From: Branchiostoma floridae | Lineage: Eukaryota; Chordata; Leptocardii; Amphioxiformes; Branchiostomatidae | Assembly: GCF_000003815.2 (NCBI RefSeq) | Contig: NC_049982.1 | Location: 30,498,316 to 30,519,350 of the forward strand | DNA: 21,035 bases | Direction: 5' to 3' | Part shown: piece by piece, positions 1 through 10,634 of the stretch | Position numbering within the stretch: the first letter of the stretch is position 1 | How the letters are laid out: every line of letters begins with the position of its first letter | Program-made: the position numbers and the translations under genes | Notes under the pieces: generated by a model | The model's input: the letters and a program-made list of their open reading frames with translations, nothing else | Databases searched by the model: none | Told to the model about the DNA's origin: nothing

Positions 1-389
1 TGTGCCATTTGTTCGTAGGCATCAGGGTCATGCCTCATAGTAATCTGTCGGTAGAGGCCGCATCGGCCGAGCTAAATTCTTGATTTGTAAAGGGGGCTTA
101 ACAGGCACACACTTTGGCTCATTGCGAAAATCTTAACAACAAATCATTACGTAAAAGGAAGCTAATTAAAATCTCTGCCTCTTTTTTTTCTGAAGGATTT
201 TTTGGAGATATTTTCGGGGTTTAATCAAAACACCACCAAAGTTACAGTTCAACTGTGGGCATTTTATTTCTTTGTATATTGATTACATACCTGTTAAACC
301 GCCTCATGGCGTAACACCCCAGAATTTACAGGAGTAAAAGCTGCATATACAGACAGATTTATTTCATCCACTCACATTGGAATGGGCCC
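1..389. other. Non-coding DNA, no gene seen
   Basis: There is no ORF of interest, splice-bounded exon or clear repeat. The first 70 bases are GC-balanced; the rest is AT-rich with short T runs. It may be intronic or intergenic. Confidence 0.5.
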
Positions 390-590
390 CTAATCTTATA
401 TCGATAAGTGTGCTTTTTTAACTTGCTTGAGATGTTGCTGTCTAGAAACACATTTGCACCTGAGTCTTGTGAGGAAATTGGTGTTAAGCATGTTTCTCAA
501 GGGCACATTATCGAGACCTGTCAGGAAATTGAACTTAGTACCTTCACGTTCTGAGCTAACAACTCTAACCACTAGACCGTAGATTTGAGG
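390..590 (-). mobile_element. tRNA-derived SINE
   Basis: On the minus strand the segment begins with a tRNA-like head. An A-box-like GGTCTAGTGGT lies at 568-578 and a degenerate B-box, AAGTTCAATTTCC, at 524-536. A conserved central-type domain (457-506) follows, with CCCTTGAGAAACATGCTTAA and CCTCACAAGACTCAGGTG. The order of tRNA head then central domain is that of SINEs from lancelets and other invertebrates. It is non-coding and degenerate. The tail boundary near 390 is uncertain, and no clear target-site duplication was seen. Confidence 0.65.
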
Positions 591-605
591 ATTGGTAGTT
601 GATAA

Positions 606-1161
606 TTGACGCCGACAGTCCGACAATGGCAAGAGCAAAAATAATAACTATTAAACTTTACTCTTGAGGATAGCCTAAAGCAAAGCATTCTTCCTATCAG
701 GTGGGTAAGAGTTGGAGCATAGAGAACAATAGAGACACAAAGAACATGTTGTACAAAATCATGGTACAACTTGCAGTGCCACATTGATAAATTCGTCTAT
801 CGAACTTCATACGTCGATGGTTGCGTCATAAGTGACCTTCATCAATCCAATAATAGAGATGAATATCAATCATTAATATTGACAGAACACATTTGTGCCC
901 TCAAAATCGGACACTAAGTGACCATGAACTTGTCTATACTATAATGACATTTACAATATTAATTCTATAAAAATTCTGAAGAGAAATACTGTAATAAAAT
1001 AGCTATAGAAAAGTAATTGCATCCATGTGTTATCCAGCTCGAAAGATCAAAATCTTTTTCATTTTAAAAACTGTTTTACAAAGCTACTCTCAGTTTCGAT
1101 AGCGTGATATGAAGGACACAAGTTTGATAAGCCTGAACTTTGTCAATTTTGCCTTTTGAAG
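606..1161. other. AT-rich non-coding DNA before the orphan exon
   Basis: No exon or repeat unit is recognisable. Stops are frequent in all frames. If 1162-1288 is an internal exon, this stretch is its upstream intron. Confidence 0.45.
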
Positions 1162-1288
1162 ACAGAGACAAAAGTGGAGACCGCCATTGTTAAATTCATT
1201 CCAAGGTCACCGATTGACAAGGACAAGTATGGGGAGTGGCAGCTCGACACCTCGGCCGAAAGAGACCAAGGCCAAAACCAAGTCAAAG
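1162..1288 (+). CDS. Putative internal exon of an unidentified upstream gene
   Basis: An open stretch encodes about 42 residues, including KFIPRSPIDKDKYGEWQLDT and a Gln/Asp-rich end. It sits between an acceptor-like TTGCCTTTTGAAG and a strong donor, AAAG|GTAAGA, ending in phase 1. Its GC content is higher than the flanking DNA, and the composition looks like coding sequence: charged, with Trp, Tyr and Pro present and no simple repeats. An in-frame stop lies upstream at 1105-1107. A second AG at 1164-1165 could serve as the acceptor instead. I do not recognise the family. It cannot be joined directly to the GST exon at 7379, which needs phase 0 (or phase 2 with the alternative acceptor). It is probably part of a neighbouring gene whose other exons are outside the window or hidden. 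Confidence 0.5.
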
Positions 1289-1649
1289 GTAAGATTTTCT
1301 ACAACCTTGTCACAGTTAGTCATCATCTTTTGACAAATAGATTTGCAAAGCATTTATAGAGAAACGGTTGACGTAGACCCTAGCTGTAGAGCAGCACCAA
1401 ACGTTGCCTGTATGTATACTTAGATACTGTTAAACCCTATAGTACTGTTTAGTAAAATTATTGTACATATTGTACCCAATTCAGGGAGGCTTGTATAGCT
1501 CCCCCTGCCAATGTGCTTTTGAGGAATGATAATAAATAAATAGACCGAAAATGTAAATTGTCACAAAATTTATGAAGATGACAAGAATATCACAAGAATA
1601 CAACAGAACTGGCAACTCAAGCTACAACAAACAAACAAACGCACTCAAA

Positions 1650-1671
1650 GACAGACAGACACACAGACACA

Positions 1672-1709
<38 letters not shown>

Positions 1710-1915
1710 ACACATGCACACACACACACCACAGAGAAAGAAAGAGAGAAAGAAAGAGGTGCAAAGACAGTCACACACACACACACAGACAAAGACACAC
1801 ACACACACACACACAGACAAAGACACACACACACACACACACAAATACAAATACAAAGAGAGAGAGAGAAAGACTGAGTGAGACAGACGGACAGACACAC
1901 AAACACACACTCTGA
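1650..1915. repeat. Compound CA/GA microsatellite
   Basis: The plus strand is a long array of CA dinucleotides broken by CAGACA, CACACAGACAAAGA and GAGA/GAAA segments. The long low-complexity ORFs it creates (His/Thr-rich on plus, Cys/Val-rich on minus) are artefacts of the repeat. Confidence 0.95.
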
Positions 1916-2232
1916 AACTTTTCCCAACGTACTTTACGTATATTTTTGACATACTATCTCTATTCATTGATCTCATGCAGAAACAATATGATAGAGGTGC
2001 TACGATGAACTGATGACAAACTATGACAAGAACGGCGCTACCATAGTTACCTACAAGGCAACCAAAGTCTGAGTTTACAAAACATGGTAATCCAATTATC
2101 GTCAATTTGCGGTAGGAGTACAGCATTTTTGCATAACCGTTTAACTTACACAGAATTGCATAGACCCCTTATACGGAATAGGTGTTCATAGGAGTTTGGA
2201 AGATTTTGCAATACTTCTGAGCTGAAGATAGA

Positions 2233-2576
2233 GTTTACCCTCCATCTTCTATTTTTGTGTCACCAGTTTGTGTGTACTCGTCCGCTATTTGTGTGCACAA
2301 GAAGTGTTGCCATGCCAAATGTTAGCACAGCTCTACCCAAACAGATAAGGAAGCCAAACAAAGTACATATTGTACCGTATCCGCCACTGCGAAGTAAAAG
2401 AGACCGTTCTCTTCTATTCTACAGACAAATTGCACTTTCCATCCGAACGGTGTATCCAAACAAGCGACCAACTTTACTAACAATGAGTACGCATTGTGCT
2501 TGTTTGTGGACAAAACACCCGCGATTGAGGTCACGCTTACTACAGGAATATTAAGTGCCACAAGAGGAGGGTAAAC
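2233..2576. mobile_element. Possible inverted-repeat (MITE-like) element
   Basis: The block starts with GTTTACCCTCC (2233-2243) and ends with its exact reverse complement GGAGGGTAAAC (2566-2576). Weaker similarity continues inward: TCTT, then TGTGTCACC against TGTGGCAC. The 344-bp interior is more GC-balanced than the flanks and carries open frames on both strands, neither of which resembles a known protein. No target-site duplication is obvious. An 11-bp match alone can be chance, so this is tentative. Confidence 0.35.
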
Positions 2577-3872
2577 AAAATAACACAGCTCTAGGCGCAA
2601 TATGTCAAGAATGCTTTGATCGTTTGATTTGGTAACGATGCCTTGTTACCGTTGTAGTGGGTGTAGCTTGAGTCGTATGTTCAAGTGGTCATAAACCATG
2701 TGTAATAGATCACTGAGAATGCCTCGCATATTATCCGGGTTTGTAGACGGAAATACGGTGCTAGCTTTACAACTGGCGTAGCGCGAAGTTATGGTCAGGG
2801 CTGGTTAGGGTTGCAGGTTGATGACGGAAGCCTTCAATATTGCAACCTTGTGTCCAGAAATTCTAGTATTGTGGGAAAACTTCGTCAACACACAAACATA
2901 CGGGAAATTGAACTCTTTCCCATAGACATGGTGAAAACAAGGAATTCCAATTCAACTGGAAAAAAGAGCGCATTTTCATATTTTATATTAGTCTTTGTGT
3001 TTATGGAAACAGTTGCTTGACAAACCGAAAGTAACACCGACCAAATTATGTCTTTTTATTGTCTTAAGTCACAAGTCGCTTTCGATTTTAAGTTTAGTAT
3101 TCCATGAGCTTGTTAATTTAGTGCCGTTTTGACAATTGATAAGTAATACGTGACTATTTGTTTTTTTACACATTTTTCATTTACTATCTATTACTTACTT
3201 ATATAAGTCACATCAAATGTATCAGCTATAAACTTATCAATGTTTAAGTCATGCCAACAATTGTGTTTGATGCCATCTCATGTTACATATCAAATACCAT
3301 AGTAAATATACAATCCCCTTCGCTCTCAAGTTTGCGAATACCGCTTTTCACGAGCTATGTTTTATTACATCCTTGCCAATATGGCGTCTGTATCATATAC
3401 GTACGTGATGTCATACGGTACAGGGAAATATATGATCGACACATTTCCTCATCAATTTTATCTCATATTTTTCCCAACAGCAATAACAGCACATAACCAA
3501 TTACAGAAACTTAATTAGACCCGACTTACAGCTCGGAGGGGTTGCCGTAAGATTCCTTTCTGAAAATATGAAGATTAAACCTAATTCATTTATCATCCCA
3601 CACTAATTACACTCGAGGAGGGAGACTCTAATATGGTACGTAATTAAGAGATTAAATAAGCACAAAATTGAATTCTAATCACCCAGTTGTATATTGCGAC
3701 TATAATTCTCCTTAATTAGCATGATAGTGATCACATACACGTTGATTTGGAGAAGGTGACAGCTGCAAGAGATATGTCGACTCGAACAGTGTACATATAT
3801 ACGAATTTTATTACCTTCATGAAATTTCAAGTAGGATATATTTTCACTAGCATTTGGGTGCACACGTGTGTG
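2577..3872. other. Non-coding stretch, no gene seen
   Basis: The region is AT-rich DNA with frequent stops in all frames. The only structure noted is a short hairpin, GGTAAC/GTTACC (2631-2636 with 2645-2650). No exon with matching splice sites and coding-like composition was found. Confidence 0.45.
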
Positions 3873-3882
3873 TATATGGGTG

Positions 3883-3925
<43 letters not shown>

Positions 3926-4169
3926 GTCTGTGAACAAAATAACTCAAGAACGCCTGGGTGTATTGGTTTCATACTCGGTGTGTTGGTAGGGTGTGATGAA
4001 AGCTGGAATTGATTAGATTTTGCCCCCCCTAGCGACTTCCCTTGATATTGAAGCGCAACTTCCGGTTTCGCTATATCGTGTTCTGAACAAGATTTGGGCA
4101 CGATTTTGTGTGTTAGATAGTTCATGTGCTCAGGAAGAAGTAACATAAGTTTGCCCCCCCCCCTAGTTT
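3873..4169 (+). repeat. Dispersed repeat with TG/TCTG microsatellite head, copy A (cut by gap)
   Basis: A TG/TCTG microsatellite (3881-3932) is followed by a unique-type body containing AACTCAAGAACGCCTGG and GATTAGATTTTGCCCCCCCT AGCGACTT. A second, related C-tract sub-unit follows about 131 bp later (TTTGCCCC...CTAG at 4151-4166), immediately before the N gap. The same order (microsatellite, AACTCGAGAAT-type core, then CCCxTAGCGxCTT sub-units spaced about 115-135 bp apart) recurs at 20005-20395 and partly at 14465-14660. It is therefore a dispersed family rather than a lone microsatellite. Confidence 0.65.
3881..3932. repeat. (TCTG)n microsatellite
   Basis: Roughly ten consecutive TCTG/TGTC units form the head of dispersed repeat copy A. 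Confidence 0.95.
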
Positions 4170-4269
4170 NNNNNNNNNNNNNNNNNNNNNNNNNNNNNNN
4201 NNNNNNNNNNNNNNNNNNNNNNNNNNNNNNNNNNNNNNNNNNNNNNNNNNNNNNNNNNNNNNNNNNNNN
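4170..4269. other. Assembly gap (100 N)
   Basis: Exactly 100 unresolved bases directly after a C12 tract inside a repeat copy. The round length suggests a placeholder of unknown true size. Confidence 0.99.
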
Positions 4270-4399
4270 ATATGCTGCGATAATAATGATAGCCTTCATT
4301 GCACCTTTCGGGCATGCAAATACAAAAGTTGTAAAAACTACATTTGTGCCTAGAGTTCTAATACTAATCTAAAACACGGGTTCTGCGTTAAATTGACAG

Positions 4400-5600
4400 T
4401 CTGAACTCAGATACAGGTCTAACGTATGCCCTAATGTGTTTTCCTTCATTTCCCGTTTCAACCCTTTTCAGAGGAACATTACGGGCCAAATGGACCTATT
4501 GGCAAACCCTTGGGTATTCACTCGCTGTGTTAACGAGTTCTGTAAACGAGATAAGTGTTAAAGAGTCCCATCTCACTCCGTCTAAAACCCGTCCTTCGTG
4601 CCCAGCCTCGCATTGTTTGCTATTGTGCATTATCGAAAAACATGCGTGCGTCTTATCACTTTGAATGGGCTATTTTGCTGAAATGACGCTGGAATGGCTA
4701 TAGGAAACTGTTCATCAAACCCGCAGCCCCCACGGAATGACTCTACTGAGGGTAGATCACCGCGCAGTCAATTGAAGCTCCGAGCCTGAAAATTATGACC
4801 CAATATATTGAAGTCGAGTGGCAAAATGTAGATAAATTTGCCAGATAGCACATAATGCCGGCGGTCGATGTTTTCCCCATTTAGGCGGGTATCTCGGGCC
4901 GACAGAACCCTATCGAACGGCTTGCGCTTTTCCGCCAACGACATCTTGGGGGGAAAGATTAATTGTAGGTGAAAACTCTGCTGTCATTTCATTAAAACTC
5001 ACTCAGATAGCACTCATTGCTTCTAAACGGGCTCTTCACCCCGCGCCGTCTATTTACTGCGCGCCCCTTTCAGCCGACTGATGGTTGTCTCTTGTAAGCC
5101 GGGTGCTTAACGTTTATCGGACTGTTTAGTCACTGCCAAGGTGCATAGGCATTTAGGCGGGGGAAAGACAACTCTCTTCACGGGAGAAATGTATTGCCGG
5201 GCTTATCAGACGGTGTCTCACGGCGAGTCAAAATTGGCACATTAATTTCCCTCGTCAGTGCTAATGGCATAGAATTGATGGTGACGGGTACCAGTGTTGC
5301 ATCCTTCCGACAAAGAGCTACGCCAGCTCGCGGTCGATCACGAGCGTGAGATATAGCGTGGATTTTCCACCCTGATATAGAAGGTAGCTGTGAGTGATGG
5401 AGCAGTGTAATCAGGTGCTAAGAAGACGCATTGCTAATAATTTTCAACATGAATGGGTGCGGATGGCTGCGTTCATCTTGCTGCCAAACGAGTTGGAAAG
5501 AGAGAGCTGCTCTCTTGCAATTATTTTTAACAACTTTTGCTGCGGCCTGAAATCTTACTTGTATCCCTGCGTGGGTTTGGGGAGATAACTTCTGTAGTGG
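4400..5600. promoter_or_regulatory. GC-balanced, ORF-poor block; candidate cis-regulatory region
   Basis: The block is more GC- and CpG-rich than its AT-rich surroundings, yet has no convincing exon, repeat unit or ORF. The 11-mer ATTTAGGCGGG (E2F-like) occurs twice (4879-4889 and 5151-5161), and GCGGTCGAT occurs twice (4861 and 5330). The combination of complex sequence, no coding potential and repeated short motifs 2-3 kb upstream of the first visible GST exon fits a conserved enhancer or promoter-proximal region. This is inference; no conservation data are available. Confidence 0.35.
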
Positions 5601-7378
5601 TTGGAGAACTTTCTGTCGATATGTAGGATTTTCGTTGGCGATTACAAATCAAAGTTGTAGCAAGATAGCAAACTTCATGTCTGCATTTATGTATAGAATA
5701 GCTCATTTATGAAGCCCTGTGAATCATATCAATAGACAATAAGTATGCACATGTTCTTTCATGGTGTTTTTTTATCCATGTTTTAATTGTTTTTATTTAT
5801 CACACTTATAACAACATATGTACCAAGTGAAATACAATTAATACAGAATATTTGCACTGAAATATCATAACCATTTTCAAGACTACCCACCATTACTATT
5901 TCCCCTAGACACATACATGTATTAATAAATAATATGACATTACAACACATTTCATATTGTTTCTCTGGGGCCATTCCCGATGTGTTTTCTTTAGACTTTA
6001 CTAGGGTTTGCTCTCTGGGACCTTTTGACAGGGTAGTTTTAGGATTTTATGTGTTTTGGTGCTAAGTTAACTTTCCAAGGACTTCTGTGCGAATGCAAAA
6101 GAAATATTTTCCCTGTTTTTTCTTCTCTGCGTTTTTATTTCACACTCATTTTTACACTTTATACAAAATTTACATTTGGAACATTCCCATATGTAATCAG
6201 TGGAGTAACAGATACAAGGTCATCAGAAGAATAGCCCATATCTATTTATGTATTTATTTATTGATATTATAGGGTGATCTCTTCAGTCTAGTGGACTGAT
6301 TTCCAAGGGACCCGGTCCTAAGATTGAAGTCAGCAATACTGTATTTGACTTTATCGGTTATTGTCAATCTTTCTCAAGCTAGAAGATGGCGTGTTTCGAT
6401 GGCTTATTTGTAGTCAAACACTTTAAAACAACATCGACACAAAACAACATTACCTACTTAGTTTCTGAACGATGTAGCCGTTTGGATGGCACCACTGTGA
6501 CCTCTTACCTCACCCAGCATGCCCTTCGGTGCCCTGTGGGTTTGTAATTGGTATCACGAACACCTCTTAAACCAAAGGAAAACAAACACGACACGATTTT
6601 CTCAAAGAAAACACGCCAGCCATACAAAACCCAAAGATAACACTCCGTTTCCGGTTCGCATCCTTGGGAGCTTGTCGCTACGATCAAAAAGTCGTCCGAT
6701 TCAGAGGTCTGTCAAGGGTCGGCGCACGTTTGAAACACATCCTGAGTACCTATACAATTATGGTATTAACCAAGATGTATACGTTACAATGGGGGGATTG
6801 GGTTCCAATTAAGTGTTTAGCCACTTCAGGTGAATAAACAACGTTTGGAGGATAAGTGTTTCCGTGAAACATCCCAGATCAATTCTGTGTTCACATGCTA
6901 GAGGCGATAGAAATTCATCTGAAGGTGTGAACTGTAAGACACTATAATTTGCATTTTCGTGCCCATATGGGCTAAACGCAGTAGTTACATAAAACGTTTC
7001 TGTAAAGAATCTTTACAGTGTCAGTGGGAGAGACAGAACAACTAAGGCTATGCTACACTATAAGTACATCTATCGTTTATGAAAATAGTCAAATATGTAA
7101 TTCTACAGTTTACATATCTCTTTCCTCTTCTTGAAACAAGTGTATATGAATCCACAGAGTTTTTTTTTGCAGTACAATGTTGTCAGATGATTTCATTATG
7201 TATACAAATAACTCATCTTGAAATAACTGTTACGCGGGTGTACCACAATTGGTATACCAGTCATCAATAGAAATTTATGTGCCATTTATGTGATTGTTGG
7301 TCAAAGTTTTTTTTGCGACGCCTCAGAGGGTGGGTATTTTTACATTTTACGTACTAAGGAAATGTGTTCTTGTTTTAG
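5601..7378. other. AT-rich non-coding stretch upstream of the first visible GST exon
   Basis: No recognisable exon. The stretch holds a perfect 12-bp palindrome GCCCATATGGGC (6961-6972) and a perfect inverted repeat CTGTAAAG-AAT-CTTTACAG (7000-7018). The initiator exon of the GST could be hidden here, since it needs to encode only about two residues. Confidence 0.45.
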
Positions 7379-7505
7379 TCCTTCAGGTTTCACTACTTCG
7401 ACTTGAAGGGTCGGGGAGAGGTAGTGCGCCTCGCTTTCGTCCTGGCTGGGCTGGACTTTGATGACGTCAGACATACCCTGGAGGAATGGACCAACATGAA
7501 ACAGA
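7379..7505 (+). CDS. GST sigma exon: N-terminal thioredoxin-like fold with catalytic Tyr
   Basis: This exon encodes 42 residues plus one base. It starts at strand beta-1 and carries the signature HYFDLKGRGE. Tyr6 is the expected catalytic Tyr that activates the glutathione thiol, and Arg12 is the conserved Arg of the GRxE motif. Trp37 and Lys41 (in EEWTNMKQ) match glutathione-contacting residues of the sigma class. The acceptor is the AG at 7377-7378, preceded by a branch-point-like TACTAAG at 7352-7358 and a T-rich tract. A second AG at 7385-7386 would start the exon in another phase; 7378 is preferred because it is the first AG at a normal distance from the branch point. The in-frame TAG formed by the acceptor rules out an ATG just upstream, so the start codon lies in an unseen small exon. 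The donor is A|GTCAGT, phase 1. Confidence 0.93.
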
Positions 7506-8374
7506 GTCAGTACAAAAAACATGCGTATAAACAAAAAAATCCTTGTTGATATAGAATATAGTAAGCATAATTAAGGATTCAAGAAAATAATACAAAATAA
7601 CAAAATGGTTTTGTCTACCACCCGATTATACATTCTAAACGTAAAGAGATTATAAGTTGAAGCGTTTATATCGGTAATATGATTTTAGACAAAAGTCGAA
7701 ATTTTGAAAGTAACGGAAAATGAATAAAATATAATTATGAGCTTTCACGACGTGATAGTGAGTTTTTGTCATTTTCAGAAAGTGCTTAAGTAAATTTTTA
7801 AGACAGTTAACAGAATGGTGGAGGGTCCCAGCTAATCTGCCAATATGTAATGAGAGTTGACTTTTTAACGAAAAATTTCAATGCAAGGCAACACGACAAT
7901 TTCTAGGCAATAAACTAAGTTCATTGATGGTGAAAATTACTAAATAGTTAATTGCAAATTCTTGCCCGAGGGCTAATTACAGTTAATATGAAAGGGGACA
8001 AACATACATCCAGTGTAGAACAGTATATAGAATATGTCTACTCTAATCTAAAAGCTAACCCTAAACTACAACTTATTGGGTTCGACTTTTCTTTCTAAAA
8101 CAGTGGAAGACGAAGGATCCCACCTTTGCTATTATGCTAGAGATAGCGGCAAAATATGGTTTTTAGATCGAGAGAGAACGGTTGCATAGTTTGACAGTCC
8201 GAGAAAAGGAGCTGTTGCTGTAGAAGGACTTTAGATTTGGTAACTGAACAGTATAACCATGTGAGCTAGATGAAAACCTTGTGTTGCACTGAAAGGCTCG
8301 TAATGTAAGGACAAGTACTATGAGATCATCGGAGCAATGACCATGGGTTGGCACAATTTTCTAGCACAGTTTGG
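7506..8374. other. Start of GST intron after exon 7379-7505; AT-rich, nothing seen
   Basis: Intronic sequence with stops in all frames. No repeat or regulatory block was recognised. Confidence 0.5.
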
Positions 8375-8552
8375 CTCAGTCCTAAGGGAAACCCAATTCA
8401 AAAGACAACAAAGATTTACAATGGAGTTTTTGTGGAGTTTAAAAGTCACTGGCGGTCTTCTGTCTCAGTCCAAAAAAGATACCCAATGAAAAAGACAGCA
8501 AAGATTTACTGTGGAGTTCTTGTGGAGTTAAGACTCTTGCGGTTTTCTGTCT
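8375..8552 (+). repeat. Two-copy tandem duplication, unit about 89 bp
   Basis: CTCAGTCC begins both units (8375 and 8464). Shared blocks include ACCCAAT, AAGACA(A/G)CAAAGATTTAC, TGTGGAGTT and GCGGTTTTCTG or GCGGTCTTCTG. An ORF runs through both units and gives a repeated peptide (KTTKIYNGVFVEF, then KKTAKIYCGVLVEL). It lacks splice sites or a recognisable domain, so a repeat inside the GST intron is the simplest reading. Confidence 0.7.
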
Positions 8553-10406
8553 TCCCTGACTAGATAAGGGTCGCAAATTATTGGGCTATATCGCGACATG
8601 GCCAACTGGCAGCAATTAGATTCCAATCGACCCCAGGCCCGGGTGTACAAACTAGCACGCGAAGCTTTGAAAACCAGGCCAAGGTACGGTGAGGTGACGG
8701 ACAGTCACGGAAGTCAAGGGAGGACCTTCTAGAGATGTATGTGTAAAGGGGCTGTCGGAGTTGTGTGCGTATATCAAGTCCGTATGGGTTACGTATCAAC
8801 ATTTTGTTCTTGGGTAAATTTTTTGGCCAAACAAGTAGTTTTTTTCAGCTCAATAGCAAGACTACACGACGGTGGGTCAAACTCAAACTAGAAAAAAACT
8901 TTCTTCCTGCAAACTTGACCTAAGCCAAAAATGTCAATACGGAAATTATACAGCCTCTAGGGACCCTTTCAGATTTCGTATAGTCAAGAGCGTATGACTT
9001 GCGTATTGACACATCTCTTTTGTCTCCGGTAAAGTTTGAAAGAAGTTGGTTAAAGGGAGAATTCGCGGGAAATAAGTTGGTAAAAGACATATCTTACGAA
9101 TGCTGGAACACGTCAGAAAGGACGGCATGTGTATTTAGGTACAAACTTAGTGTCAGCAGCGTGCAATGCTTATTGGTCACAACGGTCGTACGTACGATCG
9201 GAAACTATTGGAACTAATCTGAATTTTTTTAGATCATCGTTCATGTGTACATGTTCTACAAAATATTACATCATTCGTCCTGTAATAGCCATTACAAATG
9301 TTCCCGCGCCATTTTGAATGAATGTCGTGTAGACAACGTACAGCGTGGTAAAATTGAATAATCTTATCTTCTAGCGACCCATTCAAATTCTTTTTCTTGC
9401 TTTTCGCTGTTCTCAGAAGTGCTTGAACCCGTCTAGACTTCTACGAGACGCTCTACTTAGTACCTAAGATGGCACAAGCTTTGTTCTTGACGTCCTTAAC
9501 TATAGTGCTAACAAGATACAGCGCGCTTTTAATCACTGAAATACAGCGGGGACATGTAGCGGCAGATGATAGAATGTTCCGGAGAGCCACAAATTTGTCT
9601 CTCTCTCCAACGTCCTATTTTGGTAGCCGTCTCGCACATTGCTCGTCGCCGCGGTGGCTTTGATCTCGGCCTGCTCCGCTGCAATCGGAGACGGCAATGA
9701 AGTGTCTGTCAGTCGGGAACCGTCGGCCTCCCGTGGGGATGAAGTCACCGGTGTCATCCGTTCCCATTCCGGGCACACGACAACCGTTTTCAGAGTGACA
9801 GCGCTGTACAAATATGTGCGGGGCTATATCATCCACTTTTGTCAGCGTCTATCTGCGAAAGGAAGCGATATCACTTCTGTAATACTTTGATCCACGCCTT
9901 TCTACAGCTTTTACGATTGATCGAATACTGTTGTAAGTGGCCGACAAAAACGCACACATTATATGTGTTATATATATCTATGACAGGTTCTTATGAACCA
10001 TAATTTTCCCAATAGCGCTTGCCACGAAATCACAAAAATAATTTCAAGTGAACCTTTTGATCGAATTTGTTGTTGTTGTGATTCTGGAAACTACTTTTTA
10101 CAAGAAAAAAAAGCAAAATATATTGACAGGATTAAAAGCAGCCGTAAAGCTATAAAAAGTAAAACATGCATTGGCATCTGTGCTGACAACTTGAAGTAGC
10201 CATTGAGTGTTTCATCTCAAATGAAACTTGACAACATAGGCATTCTTTGAAGTTCAAGTACAAAGAGGCTATCAATAATTCTCCTTCTATTATAGCTATA
10301 AAAGTACATTTGCGTGAAGAGGTTGTTTGTGAGAAATTTTGGCTGACAGAGCGGACAGACGATATGACTTTAGGACCGCCCAGGGGTGAGGGGGCACCAT
10401 ACATCC
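8553..10406. other. Intronic non-coding stretch with a GC-balanced block around 9400-9860
   Basis: No exon or complete element is recognised. A perfect palindrome TCGTACGTACGA lies at 9186-9197, and ACACAT-TAT-ATGTGT at 9954-9968. Between about 9400 and 9860 the sequence becomes GC- and CpG-richer without coding signals, so it could hold a regulatory element. A bulged fold-back with a GTTTCAT/ATGAAAC core lies near 10188-10260. Confidence 0.4.
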
Positions 10407-10436
10407 CATATTAGTTCTTTATTGGGAACTAATATG
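10407..10436. repeat. Perfect hairpin, 11-bp stem
   Basis: CATATTAGTTC (10407-10417) and GAACTAATATG (10426-10436) are exact reverse complements separated by 8 bases. No U-tract or other context gives it a role. Confidence 0.6.
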
Positions 10437-10634
10437 TATGTCAAAAGTGTAATCGTGCCTAAGCTATGTCGATGTCCAACTGTGACAAAGATACCATAGA
10501 TCAAAAGATAGAAATGCAGACATGTGGCGGTACTCGTCTCTTCTTGCCTAGCTCAGTGGACAAGACCAGGCAAGCCAGCAGTATACACACGTGAAACAGA
10601 TCATACTGTTGACTGACAGCCTCGGCAAATGAGA

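Noticed and set aside
2045-2070. X-box-like GTTACC and GGCAAC half sites
   Set aside because: The spacer of 5 bp is outside the 1-3 bp range of RFX sites.
1572-2126. Long His/Thr-rich and Cys/Val-rich ORFs
   Set aside because: Produced by the CA microsatellite; low complexity, with no domain or splice context.
2255-2600. Overlapping plus- and minus-strand ORFs as a gene
   Set aside because: Neither translation resembles a protein family; the inverted-repeat boundaries favour a mobile element.
2806-2820. Telomere-like GGTTAGGGTT
   Set aside because: A single unit; not an interstitial telomeric array.
6270-6335. Possible tRNA gene or second SINE head (GTCTAGTGG with a downstream AGATTGAAGTC)
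   Set aside because: The B-box is too degenerate, no cloverleaf arms pair convincingly, and no central SINE domain follows.
6519-6812. 97-codon plus-strand ORF
   Set aside because: No recognisable domain, an overlapping open frame on the other strand, and no clear splice context.
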